From Leclercia adecarboxylata (GTDB taxonomy: Bacteria > Pseudomonadota > Gammaproteobacteria > Enterobacterales > Enterobacteriaceae), in assembly GCA_901472455.1 (NCBI GenBank), contig LR590464.1, forward strand, positions 2,294,001-2,358,000: a stretch of 64,000 bases of DNA, given 5' to 3'. The notes beneath the pieces were generated by a model. The model had not been told where the DNA came from and searched no databases. It was given only the letters and a program-made list of their open reading frames with translations. Below are positions 43,867-52,950 of the stretch, in pieces. A program made the position numbers and the translations under genes. The stretch's first letter is position 1, and the number at the start of each line of letters is the position of its first letter.

Positions 43867-44848
43867 ATGAAACGAACATTGTGGCTGCTGCTCTGTTTGC
43901 CGGGGTATGCGCTGGCCGCTCCGCTGGTGCCTCCCGTTGGTTTTACCCAGCCGTTACCGCACACGGCATCGGGCGGCTGCGTGACCCTGCCCGCGCCCTA
44001 CACCGCCCCCCTGACGTTGCGCAGTAAATATGAAGGGTCTGACAGCGCCCGCGCCACGCTCAATCCGCAGGCCGAACAGGCATTCCGTGCCGCGACTAAG
44101 CCCATCGTCGGCTTTGAACGTGGGATCTCGAACATGGTCTGGCGCTATAAACAGAGCGGGGATCCGCGAACCTTACATTGTAATTCTGGAGGGCTACGCG
44201 ACATGGGCCAACGCCGGGGCGTTACTCTCCGGGCAAACCAGCCACACCGGCCGCGCAATGCGTAAATGGGCGCTGGCGACGCTGGCCAGCAGCTGGCTGG
44301 AGCTGAAGTTTACCCCCGGAACTTCCCTTGCCGGGCAGCAGACCACTGAACGCTGGCTGGGCCAGCTGGCGGATCGGGTGGTACAGGAGTGGGATGGCCT
44401 GCCGCTCAAAAGCACCAATAACCACAGCTACTGGGCGGCATGGGCGGTCATGGCCAGCGCCGTGGCGCTCGACCGTCGGGATCTGTTCGCCTGGTCGTTG
44501 AAAGAATACCGCATCGCCGCCGGACAGATTGCCGCGACGGCACGCTGGCAAACGAACAACGCCGTCGCGAGCGGGCGCTGGCCTATCATAATTATGCCCT
44601 GCAGCCGCTGGTGATGATCGCCAGTTTTGCCGCGGCGAATAAGGTGGATGTGACGCAGGAGAACCATGGCGCGCTGGCGCGGCTGGTGAACTATGTGTTG
44701 CAGCAGAAGGATGCCGATCTCGAATGGCTGGAACCCTGGTGCGCCCTGTCTCACTGCAGTTCAGTGACACTGTCACGCTTGGATACCAGCCGTCCGTTAC
44801 AGGATCGCCGCCTCGGCGGCAACCTTAACCCTACTCTATCAGCGTTAA
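43867..44848 (+). CDS. Alginate lyase family protein (PL5, AlgL-like), periplasmic, frameshifted
   Basis: About 325 residues. Signal peptide [13 protein letters not shown]. The PL5 hallmark [20 protein letters not shown] (NNHSYW) carries catalytic Asn/His/Tyr. Later blocks are [20 protein letters not shown] and [11 protein letters not shown]; with one base removed near 44830 it ends GGNLTLLYQR. Breaks lie near 44172, 44550, 44755 and 44830. The start follows GGAGG at 43857. It cleaves mannuronate-type polymers by beta-elimination. The stop overlaps that of the convergent SDR gene by 3 bp. Confidence 0.82.
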
Positions 44849-45589
44849 ATCTGCGCATCCCGCCATCCACAAACAGCTCGGCGGCGTTGATAAAGCTGGC
44901 GGCATCGGAGGCGAGGAACGCCACCACTTTTGCTACCTCTTCCGCTTCGCCAATGCGTCCCAGTGGACAGTCGCGGCTAACGCATCAAACAACCCCTGGC
45001 GCTGATCTTCCGGCACCAGCTCTCCCAGACCAGGGGTTTTAATCGGGCCAGGGCTGACCACGTTGACCCGGATCCCGCGCCCCTGTAAATCCAGCGCCCA
45101 GGAGCGGGCAAAATTCTCACTGCTGCCTTGCTGGCACTGTAGACGCTGAAGTTAGCGGTGCCTTTAATAGAGACAGTCGAGCGGTAAGGATCACCGACGA
45201 CCCGGAGACCAGCAGCGGCAGTGCTTTCTGCACGGTAAAGAGCACACCGCGTACGTTGGTGGCAAAGATACGGTCAAAATGTTCTTCTGTGATGGCACCC
45301 AGCGGCAGCATATCGCCACCCCCCGCGTTGCATACAACACATCCAGCCGCCCGGCCTGTTCCGCGATCTGCGCATAAACGGTATCGAGATCCTCAAGGCG
45401 TGAGGCGTCGGCGCGGATGCCGGTGACCTGCCCGCCCAGGCTGGCGACGGCGTTATCCAGTTCTGCCTGGCGACGTCCGGTGATGTATACCTTCGCGCCC
45501 TGAGCGGCCAGCTCTTTGGCGGTTGCCAGACCGATACCGCTGGTACCACCGGTGACGAGAGCGACTTTACCTGCTAATACTGTGTTCAT
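44845..45589 (-). CDS. Short-chain dehydrogenase/reductase (SDR), frameshifted
   Basis: About 245 residues: NAD(P) motif [20 protein letters not shown], active-site YSASK (45125-45139, other frame), and a corrected ending VDGG-MAQI-stop that needs one G near 44858. Breaks lie near 45335, 45195, 45120 and 44858. A generic oxidoreductase. It is divergent from a LysR gene 128 bp away, the usual arrangement for an SDR controlled by its neighbour. Confidence 0.82.
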
Positions 45590-45716
45590 CTGATTTACCT
45601 TGTCTGTTGTTGGTGTGGATGCACTGTACCGCTTGCGGATTAGGGAAAAATCAGCAAAAATGGAAATCACTTTTTCCCTGTGGCAATAATCCACCCGTTC
45701 GTGAGCGCCTCCCGAT

Positions 45717-46526
45717 GGATCAGTTAATGGCAATGCGCGCCTTTACGCGCGTCGTGGAAACCGGCAGTTTTACCCGGGCAGCAGACTCGCTGAACATGCC
45801 CATCGCCACGCTCAGTAAACTGGTCAAGGCGCTGGAGGCGCATCTGGGCGTGCGGTTGTTACAGCGCACCACCCGACGGGTGACGCCCACCCCGGAAGGA
45901 CAGGACTATTACGAAAAAGCCGGCGGGTGTTAATTGACATCGAAGATATCGACACCTCGTTCAGCGCGATCAAACAACAGCCGCAGGGTCATTTGCGTAT
46001 TGATGTGGGTGGTTCGACGGCGCGGGACGTGCTGATCCCGCTGCTGCCAGACTTCATGCGCCGTTATCCCGACATCCGCATCGACCCTGGGGGTGGCCGA
46101 CCGGCCGGTGGATTTAATCAGTGGCAATGTAGACTGCGTGATCCGCGGCGGCGCGCTGGGGGACTCCACGCTTATTGCCCGGCATATCGGCAATGCAGAG
46201 ATGGTCACCTGCGCGCACCCCGGACTATCTGAAGCAGCACGGGATCCCCGCCTACCCGGAGGAGCTGCGCAATGGTCATAAGCTGGTGAGTTATCTCTCC
46301 CCGGCGACCGCCGCGCGTTCCCTTTCCGGTTTACGTACAACGAAGAAACCCACGAGATCACCCTGCGCCACCATATCGGGGTAAATGAGAGCAACGCGCA
46401 TCTGGCGGCAGCGGTTGCCGGAATGGCATTATCCAGACCTTTCGCTACGCCGCGGGGGCCATGCTGGAGGCAGGAACGTTGATGGAGATTCTGGCGAAGT
46501 GGCGTCCACCGCACTATCCGTTTTAA
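45717..46526 (+). CDS. LysR-family regulator, CrgA/AaeR-like (frameshifted)
   Basis: [20 protein letters not shown] with [23 protein letters not shown]; effector domain [40 protein letters not shown]; corrected C-terminus ends [12 protein letters not shown]. About 300 residues expected. Breaks lie near 45928, 46095, 46220, 46310 and 46425. Probably controls the divergent SDR gene (inference). Confidence 0.82.
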
Positions 46527-46620
46527 TGTCGTGTATCCACAAAACCGGCATGTGACGCAGCGTTTAAGAGTCTTTATTGAAGTGGCTGGTGGAGGTGTTT
46601 CCAGAGGCGGTGAAGGGATA

Positions 46621-46639
46621 GCCGGGCATAATGCCCGGC
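46621..46639 (-). terminator. osmC terminator
   Basis: Palindrome GCCGGGCATAATGCCCGGC, 9 bp past the corrected osmC stop. Confidence 0.65.
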
Positions 46640-46647
46640 GGAAAGGA

Positions 46648-47077
46648 TCAGTTCAGGGTATAGTCGAGCGTAATCTCGGCATTCAGCACCTGAGAAACCG
46701 GACATCCGGCTTTGGCTTTCCTGGATAACGCCGTCAAACTGCTGCGGATCCAATGCCGGGACGGTCACTTTACTCTTCAGGGCAATTTTGCTGATCGCAA
46801 AGCCACTGTCAGTTTTATCCAGCGACACATCGGCGGTGGTATCAATGCTGTCGGCCGTGTAGCCCGCCTCGCCCAGCATCAGGGACAGGGCCATTGAGAA
46901 ACAGGCTGCATGCGCTGCGCCGATCAACTCTTCCGGGTTAGTGCCTTTCTCCCCTTCAAAGCGGGTATTGAAACCATAAGGTTGCTGATTCAGGACGCCG
47001 CTTTCGGTAGAAACCGTACCTTTGCCGCGTTTAATATCGCCAGACCAATGTGCCGAACCGTGTTTGTGAATTGTCAT
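46648..47077 (-). CDS. osmC: OsmC organic hydroperoxide peroxidase
   Basis: About 143 residues: MTIHKHGSAHWSGDIKRGKG, first catalytic Cys in AAHAACFSMALS, second Cys in AKAGCPVSQVLNAEI, which is restored by removing an extra A after CCAGGA near 46720. Corrected end ITLDYTLN. Thiol peroxidase induced by osmotic stress and stationary phase. The order osmC-bdm-sra-maeA matches E. coli. Confidence 0.93.
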
Positions 47078-47244
47078 AAGTGTTCTCCTTTTGGCTTACA
47101 AGGGGTTAAGTATAGAAGAGAGATTCAGTATTGCCTCAAAAGACAGAAGAGTCTCATGACATTGTGCAGTTATTCACCCGACGCAAAAAATATAACGTCC
47201 CCTGTCAGCCTGCTATATTTTGTTTTTTTAAAGAGGAGTCGCGC

Positions 47245-47733
47245 ATGAATTCACCCGCCCGAGGTATCGACCACATTGGTATTACCGTACCGGATATTAA
47301 TCAGGCCACGCTATTTTTTGAGCAGGCCTTTCACGCCAAAAGAAATATATCGATCCGTAGAGCCTGGCGACGGAAATATTGATCCCGATGCCCAGCAGAA
47401 GACATTACGCCTGGTACCCGGCACCAAAGTTCGCGCAATACGTATGCTGGCCATGCCACATGGCCGGGGATTGAGCTTTTCGAAATGCATGGCCCGGAAC
47501 AGCAACCACCCGCGCGAGCAAGCGACTTTGGTCTTCAACACTTTGCCGTCTATGTTGATGATTTCGCACAGGCGATAGCACGCTTTACGGCGGCAGGTGG
47601 CGAGATGTTTACCGAGCCTAAGGCGCTCTCCTTTCCGGCCGAGCAGGGAGAAGGCAATGCTTTTTGCTACGGGAAAACGCCCTGGGGTAGCGTCATTGAA
47701 CTGATATCCTGGCCCTCCGCCCATGCCTTATGA
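47245..47733 (+). CDS. Glyoxalase/VOC-superfamily protein (frameshifted)
   Basis: About 163 residues: ARGIDHIGITVPDINQATLF (metal-ligand His), GIELFEMHGPEQQPPARASD, FGLQHFAVYVDDFAQAIARF, GEGNAFCYGKTPWGSVIELI (metal-ligand Glu). Two paired VOC modules. Breaks lie near 47343 and 47455. A GAGGAG site lies 6 bp before the ATG. Divergent from osmC; substrate unknown. Confidence 0.8.
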
Positions 47734-47807
47734 GAAATATACAGACCGGCGTCGCTGGAAGCCGTGATATATCTTTAAAAAGACCAGGATAATGATATTT
47801 TTATTTC

Positions 47808-47821
47808 CAGGAAGAGTCTTA
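47808..47821. promoter_or_regulatory. RcsB-box-like site upstream of bdm
   Basis: CAGGAAGAGTCTTA matches the reverse of the RcsB consensus TAAGAATATTCCTA at 11 of 14 positions. It lies 89 bp before the bdm ATG; bdm is RcsB-activated in E. coli. Confidence 0.45.
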
Positions 47822-47909
47822 CACACAGCGCAATAAAATTTTGCCATTCTGAATGTGCGTTAAGTCATTGCGAACCGGAACATTAAACAGAAAACGACAC
47901 GGAGGCACT

Positions 47910-48125
47910 ATGTTTACTTATACATCAGCAACTACCCCATCCGCACAGCCAGAGCTGGTTAATGCTATTGCACAGGGTTTACGCGCAGAGTTGGGCGCTG
48001 TCACCGAAGATGACATTTTGATGGAACTCACCAAGTGGGTTGAAGCCTCAGACAATGACATCCTCAGTGACATCTACCAGCAGACCATTAATTACGTCGT
48101 CAGCGGTCAGCACGCCAGTTTGTAA
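47910..48125 (+). CDS. bdm: Bdm, biofilm-dependent modulation protein
   Basis: 71 residues, intact: MFTYTSATTPSAQPELVNAI...ASDNDILSDIYQQTINYV. Small protein controlled by osmolarity and Rcs, linked to flagellar gene expression and biofilm switching in E. coli. GGAGG precedes the ATG. It lies upstream of sra as in E. coli. Confidence 0.9.
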   Translation: MFTYTSATTPSAQPELVNAIAQGLRAELGAVTEDDILMELTKWVEASDNDILSDIYQQTINYVVSGQHASL

Positions 48126-48205
48126 AAACCTGCTATGCTGGATCTGCAACCTTAGGGGTTACATTTCGTTCGCCTTATCACTATTAACAGGATTGAGGAG
48201 CTACT

Positions 48206-48343
48206 ATGAAATCGAACCGTCAGGCACGCCATATTCTGGGACTGAACTACAAACTCTCTAACCAGCGTAAAGTGGTGATTGAGGGCGACAGCGAAACGCA
48301 GGTCACCCACGCTACTGGCAGAAAACGCCACGAACCTAAGTAA
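48206..48343 (+). CDS. sra: Sra (RpsV), stationary-phase 30S-associated protein
   Basis: 45 residues: [45 protein letters not shown]. Very basic small protein bound to 30S subunits in stationary phase. GAGGAG lies 5 bp upstream of the ATG. It is followed by a strong terminator. Confidence 0.95.
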   Translation: MKSNRQARHILGLNYKLSNQRKVVIEGDSETQVTHATGRKRHEPK

Positions 48344-48362
48344 GTTCGCTACAGGATCCCCG

Positions 48363-48392
48363 ACACCATCGGCATTGCCGGTGGTGTTTTTA
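48363..48392 (+). terminator. sra terminator
   Basis: An 11-bp perfect stem ACACCATCGGC/GCCGGTGGTGT with a 3-nt ATT loop, followed by a T-rich run. Confidence 0.93.
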
Positions 48393-48518
48393 TTTGTACG
48401 TTGCGGTTTTTAACATTCACCTCCTTTATACTATGCCCCTGACATCCCCTGCGGGCACAATAGCGACAATGATCAATACCAGTGCCAGGGACGGATTTCC
48501 CAAAATTAAGTGAGTGAC

Positions 48519-50218
48519 ATGGACAACAAATCAACCCGACATCGTTCCCTTTATATCCCTTATGCCGGACCGGTTCTGCTGGAATTCCCCCTGCTGAACA
48601 AGGGCAGCGCTTTCAGCATGGAAGAGCGCAGCAACTTCAACCTGCTGGGCCTGCTGCCAGAAGTGGTCGAAACCATCGAAGAACAGGCCGAGCGGGCGTG
48701 GATCCAGTATCAGGGTTTCAAAACCGAAATTGATAAGCACATCTACCTGCGCAATATTCAGGACACCAAACGAAACCCTCTTCTACCGACTGGTGCAAAA
48801 CCATCTCGACGAGATGATGCCGGTGATTTATACCCCGACGGTCGGTGCTGCCTGCGAACGCTTCTCTGAAATTTACCGTCGCTCACGCGGCGTGTTTATC
48901 TCGTATCAGAACCGTCACAACATGGATGACATTCTCCAGAACGTGTCAAACCACAACATCAAGGTGATCGTGGTGACCGACGGCGAGCGTATTCTTGGTC
49001 TTGGCGACCAGGGTATCGGCGGGATGGGCATTCCAATCGGTAAGCTGTCGCTGTACACCGCCTGCGGCGGCATCAGCCCGGCCTATACCCTGCCGGTTGT
49101 GCTGGATGTCGGTACGAATAATCAGCAGCTGCTTAACGATCCGCTGTATATGGGCTGGCGTCACCCGCGCATCACGGATGATGAGTATTACCAGTTCGTG
49201 GACGACTTCATCCAGGCGGTGAAACATCGCTGGCCGGACGTGCTGTTGCAGTTTGAAGATTTCGCCCAGAAAAACGCCATGCCGCTGCTGAATCGCTATC
49301 GCGACGAAATCTGCTCCTTTAACGATGATATTCAGGGCACCGCTGCGGTCACCGTCGGCACCCTGATTGCCGCCAGCCGCGCGGCAGGCAACCAGTTAAG
49401 CTATCAGAAGATTGTCTTCCTGGGTGCCGGTTCTGCCGGATGCGGCATCGCAGAGCAGATCATCGCCCAGACCCAGCGGGAAGGATTAAGCGAAGAGCTG
49501 GCCCGCTCGCGCGTCTTTATGGTGGATCGCTTCCGGTCTGCTGACTGATGCCATGCCGAACCTGCTGCCGTTCCAGACCAAACTGGTGCAAAAGCGCGAG
49601 AACCTGAAAAACTGGGATACCGACAACGAAGTGCTGTCCCTGCTGGATGTGGTGCGCAACGTGAAGCCGGACATTCTGATCGGCGTCTCCGGGCAGACCG
49701 GCTTGTTCACCGAAGAGATCATCCGCGAGATGCATAAATACTGCGCGCGTCCTATCGTGATGCCGCTGTCGAACCCGACCTCCCGCGTGGAAGCCACCCC
49801 GCAGGACATCATCGCCTGGACCGAGGGCAATGCGCTGGTCGCTACCGGCAGCCCGTTCGCGCCGGTCGTGTGGAAGGATAAAACCTACCCCATCGCCCAG
49901 TGCAACAACTCCTACATCTTCCCGGGGATTGGCCTGGGGGTGATCGCCTCGGGCGCCTCGCGCATCACCGATGAGATGCTGATGTCTGCAAGCGAAACTC
50001 TGGCTAAACACTCGCCGCTGGTGAATAACGGTGAAGGCCTGGTTCTGCCGGAGCTGAAAGATATTCATGTGGTGTCAAAGGCGATTGCCTTTGCCGTGGG
50101 TAAAATGGCGCAGCAGCAAGGTGTGGCGGTGAAAACCTCTGCCGATGCGTTGCAGCAGGCGATTGATGAGAACTTCTGGCAGCCGGAATACCGCAGCTAC
50201 CGCAGGACCTCAATCTAA
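48519..50218 (+). CDS. maeA: NAD-dependent malic enzyme MaeA (SfcA)
   Basis: About 565 residues, nearly identical in pattern to E. coli Mae[61 protein letters not shown]; metal site FEDFAQKNA and [19 protein letters not shown] motif [16 protein letters not shown]; end [10 protein letters not shown]. Breaks lie near 48772 (extra A) and 49532 (extra C in DRFGLL). It converts malate to pyruvate, CO2 and NADH. An alternative GTG lies at 48510. Its terminator is occupied by the IS4-ended element. Confidence 0.95.
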
Positions 50219-50230
50219 AAGCAAAAAGGC

Positions 50231-50241
50231 AACGTAAGTTG
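50231..50241 (+). repeat. Left 11-bp target-site duplication
   Basis: AACGTAAGTTG, repeated at 50847-50857 on the other side of the element. Extending to 12 bp gives one mismatch. Confidence 0.75.
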
Positions 50242-50845
50242 TAATGCCAGTCAGTTAAGCCCGGCGGATTGCTCCCGTTCACCTCATGTTCATTAGAACA
50301 TGGCATTACACAACCCGTGAACGTGACAAGGGGGGCCGCGGGCCCCCCTTGTCAATCCCGCGGCCCCGCAATGAAACCGGTGATTCGCACTGCGCCTCAC
50401 CTCGACATCCTGTCTCGATTCACTTCTGGCCCGCCATCCCTGGCGTCCAGCCCTTGTCATCCGGTCTCCGGTTCGCCGGTTTCAGCGGGGAATCAACCCC
50501 CGTGCCACATTCAAACCGCAGAGAAGCTTGAGGGAGCGTGAATCCGGCTGAAAATCGACCGAAGCGTTTCCGTAAGGCCGGGGCGAGGTGCAGGGACGCG
50601 CCGAGAGGGCATAGCCTGCAGGGATGCAGGCTGGTGCCCGACCGAAAGCCTGAAGGAATAAGCTGAGTGCACCGCGAAGCGGCGATTTTCTTTGCCGGGA
50701 GCCGGGGTAGCCAGGGGGGAGGCGGCCGAGCCCCCCTGGCACGTTCACCGCAGCGGAGGGGGCATAAAGCAGAGATGCTTTAGTGAACGGAACCTTTCCA
50801 CTTCGGTCATTTAGAGATACCGAGTCTTTTAACTGACTGGCATTA
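50242..50845. mobile_element. 604-bp non-autonomous element with IS4-like terminal inverted repeats and hairpin-rich interior
   Basis: Ends are 17-bp perfect inverted repeats: TAATGCCAGTCAGTTAA (50242-50258) and TTAACTGACTGGCATTA (50829-50845). They resemble the IS4 end TAATGCCGATCAGTTAAG (from memory). Flanked by 11-bp direct repeats. No transposase. The interior holds several perfect stems: 50285-50302, 50325-50353 (13 bp, GC-rich), 50607-50639, 50711-50739, and 50742-50789 enclosing 50765-50782. Long open frames on both strands look like composition artefacts. It reads as a MITE-like element that may carry a structured RNA. Confidence 0.75.
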
Positions 50846-50846
50846 A

Positions 50847-50857
50847 AACGTAAGTTG
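50847..50857 (+). repeat. Right 11-bp target-site duplication
   Basis: AACGTAAGTTG, followed by GGCTTTTTTT, the distal half of the former maeA terminator. Confidence 0.75.
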
Positions 50858-50928
50858 GCTTTTTTTACTCTCTTTGCGGGTGCAGGTTGGGATGAGGGCA
50901 TCAGGCCGCACATCCCAACCCTCGCAGG

Positions 50929-51276
50929 TTACTTCTTCTTATTCAGCATCGCCTGTAAATCGGCAAACGGATTATAGGTCGCCACGCCCACGTCTTTTTG
51001 CGCGTCTTCGCCAGCCACCACGGTGGTGCCGTACTGATCCGCTTCCGTGTATTTGGAATGCTCATGATCGTGGCAAAACAGACACAACAGTTCCCAGTTA
51101 CTGCCATCTTCCGGGTTATTGGTATGGTCGTGATCGATATGGTGAACCGTTAACTCACGCAGGTTTGAATAAACGAACTCACGGGAGCAGCGCCCACATA
51201 CCCACGGATAGATTTTTAATGCTTTCTCGCGGTAGCCGCTTTCCAGCCGCGCGTAGTTTTTAGGGATCAGAGCCAT
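50929..51276 (-). CDS. yajD: YajD, HNH-nuclease-fold protein
   Basis: 115 residues, intact. HNH module with zinc Cys pairs: YPWVCGRCSREF and WELLCLFCHDHEHSKY, plus ELTVHHIDHDHTNNPEDGSN with the catalytic-type His. Starts MALIPKNYARLESGYREKAL as in E. coli YajD. Function unknown. In E. coli it is elsewhere on the chromosome; here it sits beside the IS4-ended element. Confidence 0.9.
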   Translation of the reverse strand: MALIPKNYARLESGYREKALKIYPWVCGRCSREFVYSNLRELTVHHIDHDHTNNPEDGSNWELLCLFCHDHEHSKYTEADQYGTTVVAGEDAQKDVGVATYNPFADLQAMLNKKK

Positions 51277-51328
51277 TGTGAAGTTACCTGTGGCAAAAAC
51301 CTGATTTTACGACAGTGCGCCTGAGAAT

Positions 51329-52543
51329 TCACCTGTGTTCACTGGCGCAATCCCGTGTTTCTGCGTGCTGGCGCTGCGTCACCCACCAGAACACCAACGC
51401 CAGCAAACTGACCGATGCGCCAAGTAGGCATACCCCTTGCCAGCCAAAACGGGCATAGGTGACGGTGGTACTGATGGCGCCCAGCCCGCTGCCGACGGCA
51501 TAAAACATCATGTACAGCCCCACCAGCCGGCTATGCGCGTCCGGGCGGGTGCGGAAAATCAGGCTCTGATTGGTGACGTGCAGCGCCTGGCCGCCCAGAT
51601 CCAGCAGCACAATCCCCATCACCAGCGCCCAGAGTGAAACGTCCATCAGCGACAGCGGCCACCAGGCCAGCAGCAGCACCAGGAGCGCTAATCCGCTGGT
51701 ACGCCGGGCATACCCCCTGTCGGCCCACTGCCCGGCCCGCGCGGCGGCCAGCGCACCCACCACTCCCGCCAGGCCAAATGCGCCAATCAGGGTATGGGAA
51801 AAGTTGTAAGGCGGTGCGCTCAGGGGCAGCACCAGCGCACTCCAGAAGATGTTAAAGGCGGCAAACATCAACAGCGCCAGCATTCCTCTGACCTGCAGGA
51901 CTTTCTCCTGACGCAGCAACGTCAGCATGGAGGCCAGCAGGCGCGGATAACTGAGCGTGCGTGAGGCCGGCGGCAAGATGGGCAGCCGTCGCCACAGCGG
52001 GATCGCAATCCCCAGCATCAGGAGCGCAGCGCAAAAATAGACCCCGCGCCAGCCCGCCAGGTCGCTGACGCCCCCCGCAAAAACCCGTGCCAGCAGCAGA
52101 CCGATAAAGACGCCACCCTGCGCCGTGCCCACTACCTGCCCCTGTTCATGAGGGGCCGCGGCGCTGGCAGCATAGGCGATCAGCCCCTGGGTCATCGCCG
52201 TGCCCAGCAGCCCGACGGCGAGCATTCCCGCCAGCAAGGCAAGCGTGGACTGCGCCATGCCGACTGCAACCAGTGCGAACGTCAGGGCCAGCATTTGCAT
52301 CGCCATCAGCCGACGGCGATCCACCCTGTCACCCAGCGGTACCAGAAACAGCAGCGCCAGCGCGCATCCCAACTGTGTGGCGGTGATAACCCCGCCGACC
52401 GCCGCGTGACTGATACCGAAATCCCGGGCCAGGGCGTCGAGGAGCGGCTGGGCGTAATAGACATTTGCCACGCTCAGGCCGCTGGCGATGGCGAAGAGCC
52501 ACGCCAGGCTGGTTGATACACCCGTTCTCAGTTGCACATTCAT
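51329..52543 (-). CDS. MFS transporter, DHA1-like (sugar/drug efflux type)
   Basis: 404 residues, intact, 12 TM predicted. ASGLSVANVYYAQPLLDALA in TM1; PLGDRVDRRRLMAMQMLALT is MFS motif A; QGLIAYAASAAAPHEQGQVV; second-half motif AGQWADRGYARRTSGLALL. A family of exporters with varied substrates. Two inverted repeats in its upstream region (52563-52583, 52600-52619) look like repressor operators, but no regulator gene is adjacent. Confidence 0.85.
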   Translation of the reverse strand: MNVQLRTGVSTSLAWLFAIASGLSVANVYYAQPLLDALARDFGISHAAVGGVITATQLGCALALLFLVPLGDRVDRRRLMAMQMLALTFALVAVGMAQSTLALLAGMLAVGLLGTAMTQGLIAYAASAAAPHEQGQVVGTAQGGVFIGLLLARVFAGGVSDLAGWRGVYFCAALLMLGIAIPLWRRLPILPPASRTLSYPRLLASMLTLLRQEKVLQVRGMLALLMFAAFNIFWSALVLPLSAPPYNFSHTLIGAFGLAGVVGALAAARAGQWADRGYARRTSGLALLVLLLAWWPLSLMDVSLWALVMGIVLLDLGGQALHVTNQSLIFRTRPDAHSRLVGLYMMFYAVGSGLGAISTTVTYARFGWQGVCLLGASVSLLALVFWWVTQRQHAETRDCASEHR

Positions 52544-52562
52544 GCTGTCAGCCTCTCTCGAT

Positions 52563-52619
52563 ATGGTTTCATAATAAAACCATTTAGAGGGTAGGTCAGA
52601 TGGTTTTAAAATGCAACCA
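52563..52619. promoter_or_regulatory. Two ATGGTT...AACCA inverted repeats in the MFS promoter
   Basis: ATGGTTT-N7-AAACCAT at 52563-52583 is a perfect 7-bp dyad. A second, ATGGTT-N9-AACCA, lies at 52600-52619. Spacing and symmetry suggest binding of a dimeric repressor (MarR/TetR class, inference). Confidence 0.5.
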
Positions 52620-52754
52620 CATACTCAGGGTGAGGATTTTCCCCCTGGTGAACGCAGCGCTACCCGGCGAAAATAACGCCTGCTTGCCGGAGATACCAAA
52701 CCCCGCTACACTCCTTTCATCCATCAACCCACTGAATATAAAAGGAGGCTAATT

Positions 52755-52838
52755 ATGCTGTGCTGTGAAATCTTTGATATTTCACTTCACCTTGGCGATC
52801 GCGTCAGCTCAAGCGTTATCGGTTTCGTGTTGCGATAA
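52755..52838 (+). CDS. 27-residue leader ORF upstream of the ABC-F gene
   Basis: ATG with a perfect Shine-Dalgarno AAAGGAGG (52741-52748). It encodes MLCCEIFDISLHLGDR then VSSSVIGFVLR and stops inside a stem strand. It precedes the ABC-F start by 112 nt with alternative RNA stems between, so it is a candidate translation-sensing leader peptide. Confidence 0.55.
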   Translation: MLCCEIFDISLHLGDRVSSSVIGFVLR

Positions 52839-52930
52839 CTTTGGCTTGAGCGAAGACACCCAAGACTGAATCCCTTCTCTCGGGCTTACCGGGTTATCGT
52901 CAGCGATGTTTGACGAGGCATTTTCATGCC
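52807..52930 (+). promoter_or_regulatory. Candidate attenuator with mutually exclusive stems before the ABC-F gene
   Basis: Stem 1: GCTCAAGC+GTTATCG (52807-52821) pairs with CGATAAC (52833-52839) and GCTTGAGC (52844-52851). The same CGATAAC can instead pair with a second GTTATCG at 52893-52899. Further hairpins: TCGTCA/TGACGA (52897-52916) and GGCAT/ATGCC (52917-52930), close to the ABC-F start. The leader ORF stop (52836-52838) lies in the shared strand. Confidence 0.55.
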
Positions 52931-52950
52931 TGTAACTCTTGAGTAAGCAA

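Noticed and set aside
50242..50845. Group II intron or retron
   Set aside because: No reverse transcriptase frame and no recognisable domain V hairpin; the clean inverted repeats and target duplication fit a DNA transposon derivative.
50269..50913. Open frames on both strands inside the IS4-ended element (81-143 codons) as protein genes
   Set aside because: They overlap hairpins, have no good ribosome-binding site and show low-complexity Arg/Pro/Ser composition; stop-poor GC-rich sequence explains them.
50242..51276. OMEGA/IscB (HEARO-type) system, because a structured RNA lies next to an HNH gene
   Set aside because: The HNH gene is yajD, a small stand-alone protein without a RuvC domain, and it is transcribed convergently toward the element. 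No guide-scaffold pattern was recognised.
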